From Curtobacterium pusillum (GTDB lineage: Bacteria; Actinomycetota; Actinomycetes; Actinomycetales; Microbacteriaceae), in the NCBI RefSeq assembly GCF_013359865.1, contig NZ_JABMCE010000073.1:29899-93898 (forward strand): a stretch of 64,000 nt of DNA, read 5' to 3'. The notes beneath the pieces are model-generated. The model did not search any database. It saw only the letters and a list, made by a program, of their open reading frames with translations, and was not told where the DNA came from. The translations under genes were made by a program, and so were the position numbers. How positions within the stretch are numbered: position 1 is the first letter of the stretch; every line of letters begins with the position of its first letter. Below are positions 18,273-29,624 of this stretch, one piece after another.

Positions 18273-20042
18273 GTGACGAAGACGATCCGCAACCGACGAC
18301 TGCGCTACAGCGTCGTGATGATCGCCGTGATCGCCCTCGTGGCGGTGTTCGTGATCCGCCTCGTCGACATCCAGGTCGTGCAGGCCGCCTCGCTCAACGA
18401 GCTGTCGAAGGAGAAGCGCAGCATCCCGGTGACGATCTACGGGACGCGCGGGTCGATCGTGGACCGCAACGGGACCGAGCTCGCCGACAGCGTGAACCGG
18501 TACAACATCACGACGGCCCCGCGCCTCGTCAAGGAGTTCGAGGGCAAGCTCGGCGGGACGCGCGTGAAGGACGTCACGGTCGACCAGGCGCTGACGGCAC
18601 TGGCGAAGGCCTCCGGCGGAGACGTCGCGACGATGAAGAAGAGCATCGCGGCGAACCCGAAGTCCGACTTCGCCTACCTGGTGAAGGGGCTCGACGTGAA
18701 GCACTACGAGGCGGTGGCGGCGCTCGGCATCCCGTGGATCTACAAGGAGCAGCAGGCGTCGCGCGTGTACCCGACCGGCGCGACCACGGGGAACATCACC
18801 GGGTTCATGGGCACGGACGGCGCGCAGGCCGGCCTGGAGTACGCCTACGACAAGTGCCTGGCGGGCTCCAACGGGTCCGAGACGTACGAACGCGGGTCCG
18901 ACGGGGTGCAACTCCCCGGCAGCACCGTGACGACGAAGGAAGCCAAGGACGGCGGGACGCTCGAGACCACGATCGACAGCGACCTCCAGTACATGGCGCA
19001 GCAGACGCTCGCGTCGGCCGCGAAGGACCTGCAGGCCGAGTCGGCGACCGCGACGGTCACGAGCGTCAAGACGGGCGAGCTCCTCGCCGTGGCTGACTAC
19101 CCGACCGTGGACCCGAACGACGTCGACGCGACCACGGACAAGGGCGCCTTCGGGTCCCGGGCGCTGACCGCCACGTACGAGCCCGGGTCGACGATCAAGG
19201 CAGCGATCGCCGCCGCCCTGATCGACCAGGGGAAGTCGAGCCCCACCGACCAGGCGGTCGTGCCGTACTCGCGGAGCTTCCCCTGGGGCGGCACGATCCA
19301 CGACTCGGAGTTCCACGACACCGAGAACCTCACGCTGACCGGCATCCTCCGCGACTCGTCGAACGTCGGCATCACGGAGCTCGGCTCCCGGCTGACCGCG
19401 CAGCAGCGGTACGACTACATGCAGAAGTTCGGTCTGTTCGAGCCCGAGTCGGCGATCGACTACCCGGGTCAGCCGTCGATGGACTACGGCTCGAGCCCGA
19501 ACTGGGACCAGCAGACGAACATCAACTCGATGTTCGGCCAGGGCATCTCGACGACCGCGATCCAGATCGCGAGCATCTACCAGACCCTTGCGAACGACGG
19601 TGTCCGGATCCCGCTGCACTTCGTCAAGGGGTGCGAGACGGCCGACGGCAAGACGATCGACGCGCCCGACGTGCAGGGGACGCGGGTCGTGTCCGCGAGC
19701 GCCGCGACGCAGGTCACCGACATGCTGCAGAGCGTGGTCACGGGTGGCACGCTGGTCGGCATGAAGCCGATCTCCGGCTACAACATCGCCGCGAAGACCG
19801 GAACGGCCGAGGTGGCCGAGGGCTCGAAGGGCTACGGCTCGCAGCGCATCACGTCGGTGGCCGGAATGGCACCCGCCGAGGACCCCCAGTATGTTGTCAC
19901 GGTGACGTTCACGAAGCCGCAGGCCAACAAGTGGTCCAGTGGAGCGGCTCCGGCGTTCCGCACTCTCATGTCCCAGGTGCTCGAGAAGTACCGAGTAGCC
20001 CCCTCCACGACGCAGGCGAAGACCTACCCGTCCACGTGGTGA
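18273..20042 (+). CDS. ftsI: Septal peptidoglycan transpeptidase (penicillin-binding protein)
   Basis: Class B penicillin-binding protein for septum cross-linking (PBP3/PbpB), 589 residues. One membrane anchor (about 12-32) is followed by the dimerisation domain with GTRGSIVDRNG near 63, then the transpeptidase with EPGSTIK (active-site Ser, near 307), SSN (near 363) and KTGTAE (near 511). The GTG at 18273 lies 50 bp after ftsL. No PASTA domain at the C-terminus. Periplasm-facing partner of FtsW. Confidence 0.95.
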   Translation: MTKTIRNRRLRYSVVMIAVIALVAVFVIRLVDIQVVQAASLNELSKEKRSIPVTIYGTRGSIVDRNGTELADSVNRYNITTAPRLVKEFEGKLGGTRVKDVTVDQALTALAKASGGDVATMKKSIAANPKSDFAYLVKGLDVKHYEAVAALGIPWIYKEQQASRVYPTGATTGNITGFMGTDGAQAGLEYAYDKCLAGSNGSETYERGSDGVQLPGSTVTTKEAKDGGTLETTIDSDLQYMAQQTLASAAKDLQAESATATVTSVKTGELLAVADYPTVDPNDVDATTDKGAFGSRALTATYEPGSTIKAAIAAALIDQGKSSPTDQAVVPYSRSFPWGGTIHDSEFHDTENLTLTGILRDSSNVGITELGSRLTAQQRYDYMQKFGLFEPESAIDYPGQPSMDYGSSPNWDQQTNINSMFGQGISTTAIQIASIYQTLANDGVRIPLHFVKGCETADGKTIDAPDVQGTRVVSASAATQVTDMLQSVVTGGTLVGMKPISGYNIAAKTGTAEVAEGSKGYGSQRITSVAGMAPAEDPQYVVTVTFTKPQANKWSSGAAPAFRTLMSQVLEKYRVAPSTTQAKTYPSTW

Positions 20043-20056
20043 GGAAGAAGGAGCAC

Positions 20057-21694
20057 TTGTCCGCACGGATCCCCCCGGTCCTCCGACCCGAACACCCGAC
20101 CCCGAGGGCCGTGGCCGAACTCGCGAACGCGTTCGGTCTGCGCGTCGTCGGCTCGGTCGACGCCGTCGAGACGACCGGCGTCACGCTGAGCGCCGCCGAG
20201 GTACAGCCGGGTGACCTCTTCGTCGGCGTGCACGGTGCGAACCGGCACGGCGCGGAGTTCTCGGCCGAGGCCGCCGAGCGCGGAGCCGTCGCCGTCCTGA
20301 CCGACGACGCCGGTGCGGAGACCGCCAGCGCCTCCGGGCTGCCGGTGCTCGTCGTGGACGACCCCCGTGCCGCCCTGGGCGACGTCTCGGCGTGGGTGTA
20401 CCGCACCCACCCGGACGAGGCCACCGACCTGCCGCAGCTGTTCGCCGTCACCGGCACGAACGGCAAGACGAGCACGTCGTACATCCTCGAGGGGATCCTC
20501 AAGCAGCTCGGCCTCGTCACGGGGCTCAGCTCCACCGCCGAGCGGCACATCGGCGCGCTCAGCGTCACGAGTCGGCTCACCACGCCCGAGGCGAGCGAGA
20601 TGCACGCCCTCCTCGCCCGGATGCGCGAGAGCGAGGTGCGCGCGGTCGCCGTGGAGGTGAGCGCGCAGGCCCTCAGCCGCCACCGGGTCGACGGCATCGT
20701 CTTCGACGTCGCGGGCTTCACGAACCTGTCGCACGACCACCTCGACGACTACGCCGACATGGAGGAGTACTACCACGCGAAGCTCCCGCTGTTCGAGCCC
20801 GAGCACGCCCGCCGTGGTGTCGTCTCGTTGGACACGGACTGGGGCCACCGCGTCGTGCAGGACTCCCGCATCCCGGTGACGACCATCACGGTGCACCCGG
20901 ACGTCGAGGCCGAGTGGCACGTCGACATCGTCGAGGCGCACGCCGCGTACACCGAGTTCCGCCTGAGCGGGCCCGAGGGTCGCGAGCTCACCACCCGTGT
21001 GCCCCTCATCGGCTGGCACATGGCCGCGAACGCCGCGCTCGCGATCGTCATGCTCGTCGAGGGCGGGTTCGAGCTCGGCGCGATCGCGCACGCGCTCGAG
21101 AGCAACCACCGCGACTACGCCGACGAGCACGAGCACGACGGGGAGACGCAGCGCGTGTCCGCCATCGAGTGCTACCTGCCCGGCCGCACCGAGCGCGTCT
21201 CGGGCGACCGCGGCCCGAGCGTCTACGTCGACTTCGGCCACAGTGCCGATGCGTTCGAGAACACCCTCGCCGCCGTCCGGCAGTTCACCCCCGGCAAGGT
21301 CCTGATGCTCTTCGGCGCCGACGGCGACCGCGACAAGACCAAGCGCGGCGACATGGCGCGCGTGGCCGCTGCGGGCTCGGACATCCTCGTGATCACCGAC
21401 CACCACCCCCGCTTCGAGGACGCCGCATCGATCCGGAAGACCCTGGTCGACGCTGCGCGCGAGGCGTTCCCCGAGCACGAGCTCTACGAGGTCAGCCCGC
21501 CCGAGGCCGCGATCCGCAAGGCCGTGAGCCTGCTCGGCGACGGCGACTCGATCCTCTGGGCCGGTCCCGGGCACCAGGACTACCGCGACATCCAGGGCGT
21601 CCGCACCCCGTACTCGGCACGCGACGAGGCCCGCCAGGCCCTGCGCGAGGCCGGTTGGGAACCGAACTCGGGTCCCGCCGAGGAAACCCGATGA
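20057..21694 (+). CDS. murE: UDP-MurNAc-dipeptide ligase MurE with non-DAP specificity motif
   Basis: ATP-dependent ligase adding the third residue of the peptidoglycan stem; 545 residues. The Mur ligase P-loop TGTNGKTST is near residue 133. In E. coli the meso-DAP pocket carries DNPR and GKGHED; here the equivalents read HHPR (near 448) and GPGHQD (near 503), so Asp, Asn, Lys and Glu are all replaced. Diaminopimelate is therefore unlikely to be the substrate. Microbacteriaceae have B-type walls with Lys, Orn, diaminobutyrate or homoserine at position 3, and this enzyme fits that. The TTG at 20057 has AAGGAG just ahead; a GTG at 20039 lacks one. Overlaps murF by 4 bp. Confidence 0.94.
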   Translation: MSARIPPVLRPEHPTPRAVAELANAFGLRVVGSVDAVETTGVTLSAAEVQPGDLFVGVHGANRHGAEFSAEAAERGAVAVLTDDAGAETASASGLPVLVVDDPRAALGDVSAWVYRTHPDEATDLPQLFAVTGTNGKTSTSYILEGILKQLGLVTGLSSTAERHIGALSVTSRLTTPEASEMHALLARMRESEVRAVAVEVSAQALSRHRVDGIVFDVAGFTNLSHDHLDDYADMEEYYHAKLPLFEPEHARRGVVSLDTDWGHRVVQDSRIPVTTITVHPDVEAEWHVDIVEAHAAYTEFRLSGPEGRELTTRVPLIGWHMAANAALAIVMLVEGGFELGAIAHALESNHRDYADEHEHDGETQRVSAIECYLPGRTERVSGDRGPSVYVDFGHSADAFENTLAAVRQFTPGKVLMLFGADGDRDKTKRGDMARVAAAGSDILVITDHHPRFEDAASIRKTLVDAAREAFPEHELYEVSPPEAAIRKAVSLLGDGDSILWAGPGHQDYRDIQGVRTPYSARDEARQALREAGWEPNSGPAEETR

Positions 21695-23181
21695 TCGCCC
21701 TGACCCTCGCCGAGATCGCCACCGCGGTCAGCGGCGAGCTGATCGCCGGTGCGCAGGCGACGGATGGCACCGAGGTCGTCGACGGCTCCGTCGAGACGGA
21801 CTCCCGCCTGGTCCGCCCCGGCAGCGTCTTCTTCGCGCTCCCGGGCGAGGTCACCGACGGCCGACGCTTCGTGGGTGCCGCGACCGAGGCCGGAGCAGCG
21901 CTCGTCATCACACCCGAGCGGGTCGAGACCACCGCGCCGCAGATCGTCGTCCAGGACGGCTACGAGGCCCTCGCCGCGCTCGCCCACGAGGTCGTCGCGC
22001 GCGTCCGGACGTCGAGCGCCGACCGCGTCGACGCCGCGGGCCGCCCGGCGCCGCTCCGGGTCGTCGGCATCACCGGCTCGAACGGCAAGACGAGCACGAA
22101 GAACATGCTCCGGACGATCCTCGAGCAGCACGGCGAGACCGTCGCGCCCCAGGGATCGTTCAACAACCACGTCGGCGCACCGATCTCGATGCTGCGGATC
22201 ACCCACGACACGCGGTACCTGGTCGTCGAGATGGGCGCGAGCGGCGTCGGTCACATCGCCAAGCTCGTCTCGATCGCCGAGCCGGACGTCGGCGTCGTCC
22301 TCAAGGTCGGCCTCGCGCACGCCGGCGAGTTCGGCGGCATCGAGGCGACACAGCGCGCCAAGTCGGAGATGGTCACCGACCTCCCGGCCACCGCGACGGC
22401 GCTCCTCAACGTCGACGACGACCGCGTCGCGTCCATGCGCGAGCTGACGGCGGCCCACGTGGTCGGCTTCGGGACGTCGGCGGACGCCGACTACCGCATC
22501 ACCGGGATCGAGACGGACCGCAGCGGCACCCGCTTCACCCTCACCGCGCCTCCCGTCCGTGGTGGCGACAGCCAGCCTGGAGGCACGGATCACCTCCCCG
22601 AGACCGTCGACGTCCGCCTCGCGATCCTGGGCGAGCACCACGCCATGAACGCGTCCGCCGCGCTCACGGTGGCCCACCTGTGGGGCGTCCCGCTCGCCGC
22701 CGGCGCCGAGGCGCTCGCGTCGATGACGCGGGCCGAGCGCTGGCGCATGGAGCTCCTCCAGGGCGGCCCGGAGGGCGTCACCGTGATCAACGACGCGTAC
22801 AACGCGTCCCCCGACTCCACCGCGGCCGCGCTGCGGACCCTGGCGCAGATCGTGCGTCCGGGGGAGCGGACCGTCGCCGTGCTCGGCGAGATGGCCGAGC
22901 TCGGGGAGTTCTCGACGGAGGAGCACGACCGCATCGGCCGGCTCGTCGTCCGTCTCGGCATCGGGCAGCTCGTGGTCGTCGGCCGCGGCGCCCTGCCGAT
23001 CCACCAGGCCGCCACCCTCGAGGGATCGTGGGACGGCGAGTCAGTGTTCATCGAGGACGTCGACGACGCCGTCCACTCCCTGCAGGACATGCTCCGCCCC
23101 GGCGACGTGGTCCTCGTCAAGTCCTCGAAGTCCGCCGAACTGCGATTCCTCGGCGACCGCCTCGGAGGTGTCACCGAATGA
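21691..23181 (+). CDS. murF: UDP-MurNAc-tripeptide D-Ala-D-Ala ligase
   Basis: Adds D-Ala-D-Ala to the UDP-MurNAc-tripeptide; 496 residues. The P-loop [13 protein letters not shown] is near residue 128, NNHVGAP near 160 and the C-terminal DAYNASPDS near 369. Start ATG overlaps the murE stop, and the murF stop overlaps the mraY start (ATGA). Between the central and C-terminal parts, residues about 285-302 ([13 protein letters not shown] region) are encoded by a copy of the dispersed palindromic repeat, apparently tolerated as a surface loop. Confidence 0.95.
   Translation: MIALTLAEIATAVSGELIAGAQATDGTEVVDGSVETDSRLVRPGSVFFALPGEVTDGRRFVGAATEAGAALVITPERVETTAPQIVVQDGYEALAALAHEVVARVRTSSADRVDAAGRPAPLRVVGITGSNGKTSTKNMLRTILEQHGETVAPQGSFNNHVGAPISMLRITHDTRYLVVEMGASGVGHIAKLVSIAEPDVGVVLKVGLAHAGEFGGIEATQRAKSEMVTDLPATATALLNVDDDRVASMRELTAAHVVGFGTSADADYRITGIETDRSGTRFTLTAPPVRGGDSQPGGTDHLPETVDVRLAILGEHHAMNASAALTVAHLWGVPLAAGAEALASMTRAERWRMELLQGGPEGVTVINDAYNASPDSTAAALRTLAQIVRPGERTVAVLGEMAELGEFSTEEHDRIGRLVVRLGIGQLVVVGRGALPIHQAATLEGSWDGESVFIEDVDDAVHSLQDMLRPGDVVLVKSSKSAELRFLGDRLGGVTE
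22544..22588 (+). repeat. Dispersed repeat family A inside murF
   Basis: CCGCGCCTCCCGTCCG (22544-22559) faces AGCCTGGAGGCACGG (22574-22588), an inverted pair like those in intergenic gaps. It is in frame and adds about 15 residues to a loop of MurF. Confidence 0.65.
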
Positions 23182-24281
23182 TCGCCCTCCTGATCGCCGG
23201 CGCCGTGTCGCTGGTGTTCACACTGCTGCTCACGCCGCTGTTCATCAAGCTGTTCCACCGCCTCGGCTGGGGTCAGTTCATCCGTGACGACGGTCCGCAG
23301 TCGCACCACACCAAGCGCGGCACGGCGACGATGGGCGGCATCGTCCTCATCATCGGCGCGGTGCTCGGCTACTTCGTCGGGCACCTCGTCGGCCGTGACT
23401 CGATCACGCTGTCCGGCCTGCTCGTGCTGTTCCTCATGGTCGGACTCGGGTTCGTCGGGTTCATCGACGACTTCCTCAAGGTCCGGCGCCAGCGCAGCCT
23501 CGGGCTCGGCGGTTGGGCGAAGGTCCTCGGGCAGGTCATCGTCGGTGTGATCTTCGCGACCGTGGCGCTCGTCGTCCCGACCGCGAACGGCAAGCCGCCG
23601 GCGTCGACCATGGTCTCGGCGATCCGGGACATCCCGTGGCTCGACTTCATGGCGCTCGGCACCGTGATCGGCACGATCCTGTTCCTGGCGTGGATCGTCC
23701 TGCTGACGGTGTCGACGTCGAACGGCGTGAACGTGGCGGACGGGCTCGACGGCCTCGCCACGGGGTCGAGCGTCCTCGCGATCGGCTCGTACGTGATCAT
23801 CGGGTTCTGGCAGTCGAACCAGCTGTGCGGGAGCGCCCGGCTCGACGCCAGCACCGAGCACGCCTGCTACACGGTGACGAACCCACTCGACCTCGCGGTC
23901 GTCGCGGCCGCGGTCTGCGGCGGCCTGATCGGCTTCCTCTGGTACAACACCTCGCCGGCGCAGATCTTCCTCGGCGACACCGGTTCGCTCGGCCTCGGCG
24001 GTGCCCTGGCCGGTCTCGCGATCCTCAGCCGCACCGAGCTGCTGCTCGTCCTCATCGGCGGCCTGTTCTTCATCGTCACCGGCTCGGTCATCCTGCAGCG
24101 GGCGTACTTCAAGATCACGCACGGCAAGCGCATCTTCCGGATGAGTCCGCTGCACCACCACTTCGAGCTGAAGGGGTGGGCCGAGGTGACCGTCGTCGTC
24201 CGGTTCTGGATCATCGCGGGACTCTGCGTCGCCGCCGGTGTCGGACTCTTCTACCTGGAATGGATCGCGCGTGTCGGCTGA
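23178..24281 (+). CDS. mraY: Phospho-MurNAc-pentapeptide transferase
   Basis: Integral membrane enzyme of 367 residues that transfers phospho-MurNAc-pentapeptide to undecaprenyl phosphate, giving lipid I. About ten membrane segments. The catalytic motifs FIDDFLK (near 94), [13 protein letters not shown] (near 184), [12 protein letters not shown] (near 265) and SPLHHHFE (near 323) are intact. ATGA overlap with murF, and its last 11 bp overlap murD. Confidence 0.97.
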   Translation: MIALLIAGAVSLVFTLLLTPLFIKLFHRLGWGQFIRDDGPQSHHTKRGTATMGGIVLIIGAVLGYFVGHLVGRDSITLSGLLVLFLMVGLGFVGFIDDFLKVRRQRSLGLGGWAKVLGQVIVGVIFATVALVVPTANGKPPASTMVSAIRDIPWLDFMALGTVIGTILFLAWIVLLTVSTSNGVNVADGLDGLATGSSVLAIGSYVIIGFWQSNQLCGSARLDASTEHACYTVTNPLDLAVVAAAVCGGLIGFLWYNTSPAQIFLGDTGSLGLGGALAGLAILSRTELLLVLIGGLFFIVTGSVILQRAYFKITHGKRIFRMSPLHHHFELKGWAEVTVVVRFWIIAGLCVAAGVGLFYLEWIARVG

Positions 24282-25821
24282 CGCCCCCTCGGCTGCGGAC
24301 CGGCTCGCAGGTCTGGACAGCTGGTACTCGGAAGGCTGGAAGGGCCTGAACGTCGCCGTCCTCGGCCTGGGGGCCACCGGGTTCTCGGTCGCGGACACGC
24401 TCGTCGAGCTCGGCAGCGCGGTGACGGTCTACTCGACCGACGCCCCGTCCGACAGCGTCGAGCTGCTCGACGTCATCGGCGCCCGGTTCGTGCAGACCCC
24501 CCTCGACGCGGTGCCCTCGGCTCTGGTCGACCAGGCGCCCGACGTCGTGATCGTGTCGCCCGGCCTGCCGCCGCACAACGCGACCGTCGCGTGGTCGGTC
24601 GAGCACAGCGCCGTCTGGGGGGACATCGAGCTCGCCTGGCGCGTGCGCGACAAGGTCGTGCGCGGACCGATCGCCGCCCCGTGGGTGACCATCACCGGCA
24701 CGAACGGCAAGACCACGACGACGCAGCTCACCACCGCGATGTTCGAGGCCGGCGGCCTGCGCGCTGTGGCCTGCGGCAACATCGGTGTCCCCGTGCTCGA
24801 CGTCGTGCGCGACCCGGACGGCTTCGACGTGCTCGTCGTCGAGCTCTCCAGCCACCAGCTGCACTACATGCCGACGACCGGCGACGGTGCCGTGGTGCCG
24901 CTCGCCAGCGCGTGCCTCAACATCGCCGACGACCACCTCGAGTGGCACGGCTCCGCCGAGGCGTACCGCGCGGCGAAGGCCAAGGTGTACGAGCGCACCG
25001 TGATGGCGTGCGTCTACAACACGACGGACGACGTGACCCGGCGCATGGTCGAGGAAGCGGACGTCGTCGAGGGCTGCCGCGCGGTCGGGTTCACGCCCGG
25101 CGTCCCGGCACCCGGTGACGTCGGCGTCGTCGAGGACGTCCTCTGCGACCGCGCCTTCACCGACGACCGGCGGAACAGTGCGCTCGAGCTCGCGACCGTC
25201 GCCGACCTCGAGGCGGCCGGTCTCGCCAGCCCGCACATGACGATGAACGTCCTCGCCGCCGCGGCCCTCGCCCGAGCTGCGTCGGTGCAGCCGAGCGCGA
25301 TCCGCTCCGCCGTGCAGGGGTTCCGCGCGGACCACCACCGCACCGAGCTCGTCGCCACCGCCGAGGGCATCACCTGGGTCGACGACTCCAAGGCGACGAA
25401 CCCGCACGCGGCGACGGCGTCCCTGGCGTCGTTCGACAAGGTCGTGTGGATCGTCGGGGGCCTGTTCAAGGGCGTCGACATCGACGGACTCGTCGAGCGC
25501 TTCGGCCCGGACGTCCGCGGGGTCGTGGTGATCGGCACCGATCGCGGCCCCGTGCTCGAGGCATTCGCGCGACACGCGCCCGGGGTGCCCGTCCTGCAGG
25601 TCGAAGCAGCGGACACTGATCTGGTCATGCCCGAGGCGGTCCGGCATGCCGCATCGGTCGCGAGGCCGGGCGACACGGTCCTCCTCGCCCCGGCCGCGGC
25701 GTCGTTCGACCAGTTCGGCTCCTACGCGGACCGGGGGCGTCGATTCGCGGCGGCGGTCCACGAGCACCTGGGAGGCAACGCCGATGGCGACACCGACGGA
25801 CTTCCCGACGAACAGCCGTAG
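24271..25821 (+). CDS. murD: UDP-MurNAc-L-Ala (or Gly)-D-glutamate ligase
   Basis: Adds D-Glu to the stem peptide; 516 residues. A Rossmann-like N-domain ([12 protein letters not shown]) precedes the P-loop [12 protein letters not shown] near 149, then ELSSHQL and [11 protein letters not shown] of the C-domain near 383. GTG at 24271 overlaps mraY by 11 bp; the in-frame ATG at 24238 would add 11 residues that overlap mraY further. Slightly longer than E. coli MurD. Its 3' end overlaps ftsW by 38 bp. Confidence 0.94.
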   Translation: MSADAPSAADRLAGLDSWYSEGWKGLNVAVLGLGATGFSVADTLVELGSAVTVYSTDAPSDSVELLDVIGARFVQTPLDAVPSALVDQAPDVVIVSPGLPPHNATVAWSVEHSAVWGDIELAWRVRDKVVRGPIAAPWVTITGTNGKTTTTQLTTAMFEAGGLRAVACGNIGVPVLDVVRDPDGFDVLVVELSSHQLHYMPTTGDGAVVPLASACLNIADDHLEWHGSAEAYRAAKAKVYERTVMACVYNTTDDVTRRMVEEADVVEGCRAVGFTPGVPAPGDVGVVEDVLCDRAFTDDRRNSALELATVADLEAAGLASPHMTMNVLAAAALARAASVQPSAIRSAVQGFRADHHRTELVATAEGITWVDDSKATNPHAATASLASFDKVVWIVGGLFKGVDIDGLVERFGPDVRGVVVIGTDRGPVLEAFARHAPGVPVLQVEAADTDLVMPEAVRHAASVARPGDTVLLAPAAASFDQFGSYADRGRRFAAAVHEHLGGNADGDTDGLPDEQP

Positions 25822-27067
25822 CGGCGGTTCGGCGCCCGCGCGGCAGCAGGGCGCCAGCAGCGGCACCCGCACCGGCCGTCGACCGAACGGCGCGGTCGTC
25901 GCGGTCAAGAACGTCTTCGTCGCCGAGTCGAGCACCTTCTACACGATCCTCGGCGTCACCCTCTTCCTCGTCGTCTTCGGCGTCGTGATGGTGCTGTCGT
26001 CGTCGAGCGTCGAGCAGTACGCCGCGACCCACGACTTCTTCGGGGCCGCGTCCCGCCAGGGTCTCTACGCCGTGCTCGGCGTCCCGCTGATGCTCATCGC
26101 GTCCCGCCTGCCCGCCCGATTCTGGCGCAAGTGGGCGATGTGGATCGTGGGCGTCGGCCTCGTCGTGCAGGCGCTCGTCGTCCTGACCCCGCTCGGCTAC
26201 TCGATCCAGGGCAACCGGAACTGGATCCGCATCGGGTCCTTCACCGCGCAGCCGTCCGAGATCCTCAAGCTCGCGCTCGTGCTCGGCATCGGCGCGATCA
26301 TGTACGTCAAGCGCGACAAGCTCGACGACTGGAAAGAGGTCTTCGTCCCCGTCGGCATCGCGGCCGGCGGCTCGATCGGGCTCGTGCTCGTCGGCAAGGA
26401 CCTCGGCACCGCGCTCATCATGATCCTGCTGACGCTCGGTGCGCTGTTCGTCGGCGGCGCTCGGCTCCGTCACCTCGGCGTCGGACTGCTCGCGCTGCTG
26501 GTCATCGTGCCCATCGTCACGGCGTCGTCGAGCTCCCGCTCGTCCCGCATCAGTGCCTGGCTGTCCGGCTGCACGGACACCAGCCAGTACCAGGACCTCT
26601 GCTGGCAGCCCGTCCACGGCATGTGGGCGCTGGCGTCGGGCGGGGTGTTCGGCGTCGGGCTCGGGAACTCGAAGGCGAAGTGGTCCTGGCTGCCCGAGGC
26701 CGACAACGACTACATCTTCGCGATCATCGGCGAGGAGCTCGGTCTCGTGGGCGCCGTCGTCGTGCTCGCCCTCTTCGTGGTGCTCGCCGTCGGGATGATC
26801 AAGATCATCCGGCAGTCGAACGACCCCTTCGTGAAGACCGTCACCGGCGGCGTCCTCGCCTGGATCATCGGTCAGGCGCTCGTCAACATCGCCGTGGTCC
26901 TCGGCCTCCTGCCGGTCCTCGGCGTCCCCCTCCCACTGATCTCGGCCGGTGGCTCCGCGCTCATCATGACCCTCGTCGCGATCGGCGTCGTGCTCTCCTT
27001 CGCGCGGGAACTGCCCGGCAAGGACGGCCTGACCGGCCGCACCACCCTGAACGGAACACTCCGGTGA
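25784..27067 (+). CDS. ftsW: Septal peptidoglycan glycosyltransferase FtsW
   Basis: SEDS-family polymerase of lipid II at the septum, acting with FtsI; 427 residues with about ten membrane helices after a 50-residue basic, disordered N-terminus. SEDS hallmarks: GNRNWIRIG near 146, [17 protein letters not shown] near 206, and [10 protein letters not shown] close to the end. The ATG at 25784 has GGGAGG 8 bp upstream and overlaps murD by 38 bp. The position between murD and murG identifies FtsW rather than RodA. Confidence 0.95.
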   Translation: MATPTDFPTNSRSGGSAPARQQGASSGTRTGRRPNGAVVAVKNVFVAESSTFYTILGVTLFLVVFGVVMVLSSSSVEQYAATHDFFGAASRQGLYAVLGVPLMLIASRLPARFWRKWAMWIVGVGLVVQALVVLTPLGYSIQGNRNWIRIGSFTAQPSEILKLALVLGIGAIMYVKRDKLDDWKEVFVPVGIAAGGSIGLVLVGKDLGTALIMILLTLGALFVGGARLRHLGVGLLALLVIVPIVTASSSSRSSRISAWLSGCTDTSQYQDLCWQPVHGMWALASGGVFGVGLGNSKAKWSWLPEADNDYIFAIIGEELGLVGAVVVLALFVVLAVGMIKIIRQSNDPFVKTVTGGVLAWIIGQALVNIAVVLGLLPVLGVPLPLISAGGSALIMTLVAIGVVLSFARELPGKDGLTGRTTLNGTLR

Positions 27068-28206
27068 GCACGTACCTCTTCGCCGGCGGCGGCACCGCCG
27101 GCCACGTCAACCCCCTGCTCGCGGTCGCCGACCGGCTGACCGAGCGCGAACCCGACGCCCAGGTCCTCGTCCTCGGCACCGCGGAGGGCCTGGAGTCGCG
27201 GCTCGTCCCGATGCGCGGCTACGAGCTGCTGACCATCCCTCGCCTGCCCTTCCCGCGCAAGCCGAACGCGGCCGCGCTCCGGTTCCCTGGTGCCTTCTGG
27301 CGCGCCGTCAAGCGCACCGAGCAGCTCATCCGCGAGCACGAGATCGAGGTCGTCCTCGGTGTCGGCGGGTACGCGGCCGCGCCGGCCTACATCGCCGCGA
27401 AGCGCACCGGCACGCCGATCGTCGTGCACGAGCAGAACGCCAAGCCGGGCCTCGCGAACCGGCTCGCGGCCTTCCTCACCGACCACGTCGGCGTGACCTT
27501 CTCGAACACCCGGCTGCGCCACGGGCGGGTCGTGGGCATGCCGCTCCGCCGCGAGATCGAGTCGCTCGACCGCCGCGCGAGTCGTGCCGAGGGCCTCGCC
27601 GAGTTCGGCCTCGACCCGGATCGTCCGGTCCTGCTCGTCACCGGCGGGTCCTCGGGGGCGCGGAGCATCAACCGGACGGTGAACCGTTCGGCGGCGACGA
27701 TCGTCGGTGCCGGCTGGCAGGTCCTGCACGTCGTCGGCGGCAAGTCGGAGATCGGTCCGAGCGACCTCGACGGCTACCACGTGCTGCGCTACTGCGACCG
27801 GATGGACCTCGCCTACGCCGCGAGCGACTTCGTGGTCTCGCGCGCGGGCGCCGGCATGGTGTGCGAGCTGACCGCCGTCGGGCTGCCCAGCGTCCTGGTG
27901 CCGTACCCTGTCGGCAACGGCGAGCAGCGGCACAACGCGAAGGACGTCGTCGGTGCCGGGGGAGCGCTCCTCGTGGCCGACGCGGAGTTCGATCAGGACT
28001 GGGTGACGTTCCAGCTCCTGAGCATCCTGCAGGACCGCGCCCGCATCGCCGACATGACGGTCCGGGCGGGCAGCGTCGGGCACCGCGACGGCGCCGACCG
28101 GATGACCGACCTGGTCCTCGACGCGGCGAAGGCCGCGCGAGCCGCCGACGGTCACAACGAGCACGGCGGCCGCAGCGACGGTACGAGCACCACGGAGGAA
28201 CCATGA
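27064..28206 (+). CDS. murG: Lipid II synthase (GlcNAc transferase) MurG
   Basis: Adds GlcNAc to lipid I at the cytoplasmic membrane face; 380 residues, GT28 family. [12 protein letters not shown] near residue 5, [10 protein letters not shown] near 100, [12 protein letters not shown] near 125, [10 protein letters not shown] near 197 and [11 protein letters not shown] near 260 are the expected donor and acceptor site motifs. GTG start overlaps the ftsW stop, and its stop overlaps murC. Confidence 0.96.
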   Translation: MSTYLFAGGGTAGHVNPLLAVADRLTEREPDAQVLVLGTAEGLESRLVPMRGYELLTIPRLPFPRKPNAAALRFPGAFWRAVKRTEQLIREHEIEVVLGVGGYAAAPAYIAAKRTGTPIVVHEQNAKPGLANRLAAFLTDHVGVTFSNTRLRHGRVVGMPLRREIESLDRRASRAEGLAEFGLDPDRPVLLVTGGSSGARSINRTVNRSAATIVGAGWQVLHVVGGKSEIGPSDLDGYHVLRYCDRMDLAYAASDFVVSRAGAGMVCELTAVGLPSVLVPYPVGNGEQRHNAKDVVGAGGALLVADAEFDQDWVTFQLLSILQDRARIADMTVRAGSVGHRDGADRMTDLVLDAAKAARAADGHNEHGGRSDGTSTTEEP

Positions 28207-29624
28207 CCATCAAGCCGGACCTGACGCAGCCGATCCCGGACGACCTCGGCACGGTGCACTTCGTCGGCATCGGCGGTTCCGGCATGAGCGGGATCGCCCG
28301 GATGTTCCTCGCCGCCGGTCACCGCGTGACGGGCAGCGACTCCCGCGAGACCGCCACCACCGGCACCATGCGCCAGCTCGGCGCCGAGGTGCACATCGGC
28401 CACGACGCCGCGAACGTCGGGGACGCCGACACCATCGTCGTGACGAGCGCCCTCTGGCCGGACAACCCCGAGCTCCTCGAGGCCCAGCGCCGCGGTCTGC
28501 CCGTCCTGCACCGCTCGCAGGCCCTCGCCGCGCTGATCGCCGAGCACCGTCTCGTCGCTGTGGCCGGCGCCCACGGCAAGACCACCTCGACCGGCATGAT
28601 CGTCACCGCCCTCGTGGAGCTCGGCCTCGACCCGAGCTTCGTCAACGGCGGGGTGATCCAGTCCCTCGGCACGAGTTCCGCCCCGGGGAAGAGCGACCTG
28701 TTCGTGGTCGAGGCCGACGAGTCCGACGGCTCCTTCCTGCTCTACGACGTCGCGGTCGCGCTCGTCACCAACGTGGACGCCGACCACCTCGACCACTACG
28801 GCAGCGAGGACGCGTTCATCGAGGCCTTCGTCGAGTTCGCCGCGAAGGCGTCCGAGAAGGTCGTCATCTCGAGCGACGACGCCGGTGCGAAGCGCGTGAC
28901 GGAAGGCGTGAAGGCACGCTCGGACGCCCCGGACGTGGTGACCTTCGGTGAGGCCGTCGACGCCGACGTCCGCATCGAGGGCATCACCGAGTCCGCCGGC
29001 GTCGAGGTCGACTTCCGGTCCGCCGGCGAGGCGTACCACCTGACCCTCCGCGTGCCCGGCCGGCACAACGCGATCAACGCCGTCGGCGCCTTCGCCGTCC
29101 TGACCGGACTCGGGGTCGCCCCCGAGGACGCCATCCGCGGGATCGAGGCGTTCGGGGGCACGCAGCGCCGCTTCGAGCTGCACGGCGTCGAGCGTGGCGT
29201 GTCCGTGTACGACGACTACGCCCACCACCCCACCGAGGTCGCGGCGGCGCTCAAGGCGGCCCGCAACGTCGTCGGCGACGGCCGGATCATCGCGATCCAC
29301 CAGCCGCACCTGTACTCCCGCACGCGCCTGATGGCCGGGGACTTCGCGAAGGTCTACGAGGAGCTCGCCGACCACACCGTCGTCCTCGACGTCTACGGCG
29401 CGCGCGAGGACCCGGAGCCCGGCGTCACCGGTGCCCTCGTGCAGGAGCGCTTCGTCGACCAGTCGCGCGTGGAGTTCCTGCCCGACTGGGACGAGGCCTC
29501 GGCCCGTGCCGCCGCCGTCGCGCGCGAGGGCGACATCATCATGACCCTCAGCTGCGGCGACGTGTACCGCATCATCCCGCAGGTCCTCAGCGCCCTCCAC
29601 GACGACGGGGTGCTGCCCCGGTGA
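28203..29624 (+). CDS. murC: UDP-N-acetylmuramate ligase MurC
   Basis: Adds the first stem residue to UDP-MurNAc; 473 residues. [12 protein letters not shown] near residue 22, P-loop GAHGKTTST near 121, EADESDGSF near 173 and [10 protein letters not shown] near 336. In organisms with B-type walls this residue is often Gly instead of L-Ala; no motif visible here settles it. 4-bp overlaps with both murG and ftsQ. Confidence 0.96.
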   Translation: MTIKPDLTQPIPDDLGTVHFVGIGGSGMSGIARMFLAAGHRVTGSDSRETATTGTMRQLGAEVHIGHDAANVGDADTIVVTSALWPDNPELLEAQRRGLPVLHRSQALAALIAEHRLVAVAGAHGKTTSTGMIVTALVELGLDPSFVNGGVIQSLGTSSAPGKSDLFVVEADESDGSFLLYDVAVALVTNVDADHLDHYGSEDAFIEAFVEFAAKASEKVVISSDDAGAKRVTEGVKARSDAPDVVTFGEAVDADVRIEGITESAGVEVDFRSAGEAYHLTLRVPGRHNAINAVGAFAVLTGLGVAPEDAIRGIEAFGGTQRRFELHGVERGVSVYDDYAHHPTEVAAALKAARNVVGDGRIIAIHQPHLYSRTRLMAGDFAKVYEELADHTVVLDVYGAREDPEPGVTGALVQERFVDQSRVEFLPDWDEASARAAAVAREGDIIMTLSCGDVYRIIPQVLSALHDDGVLPR

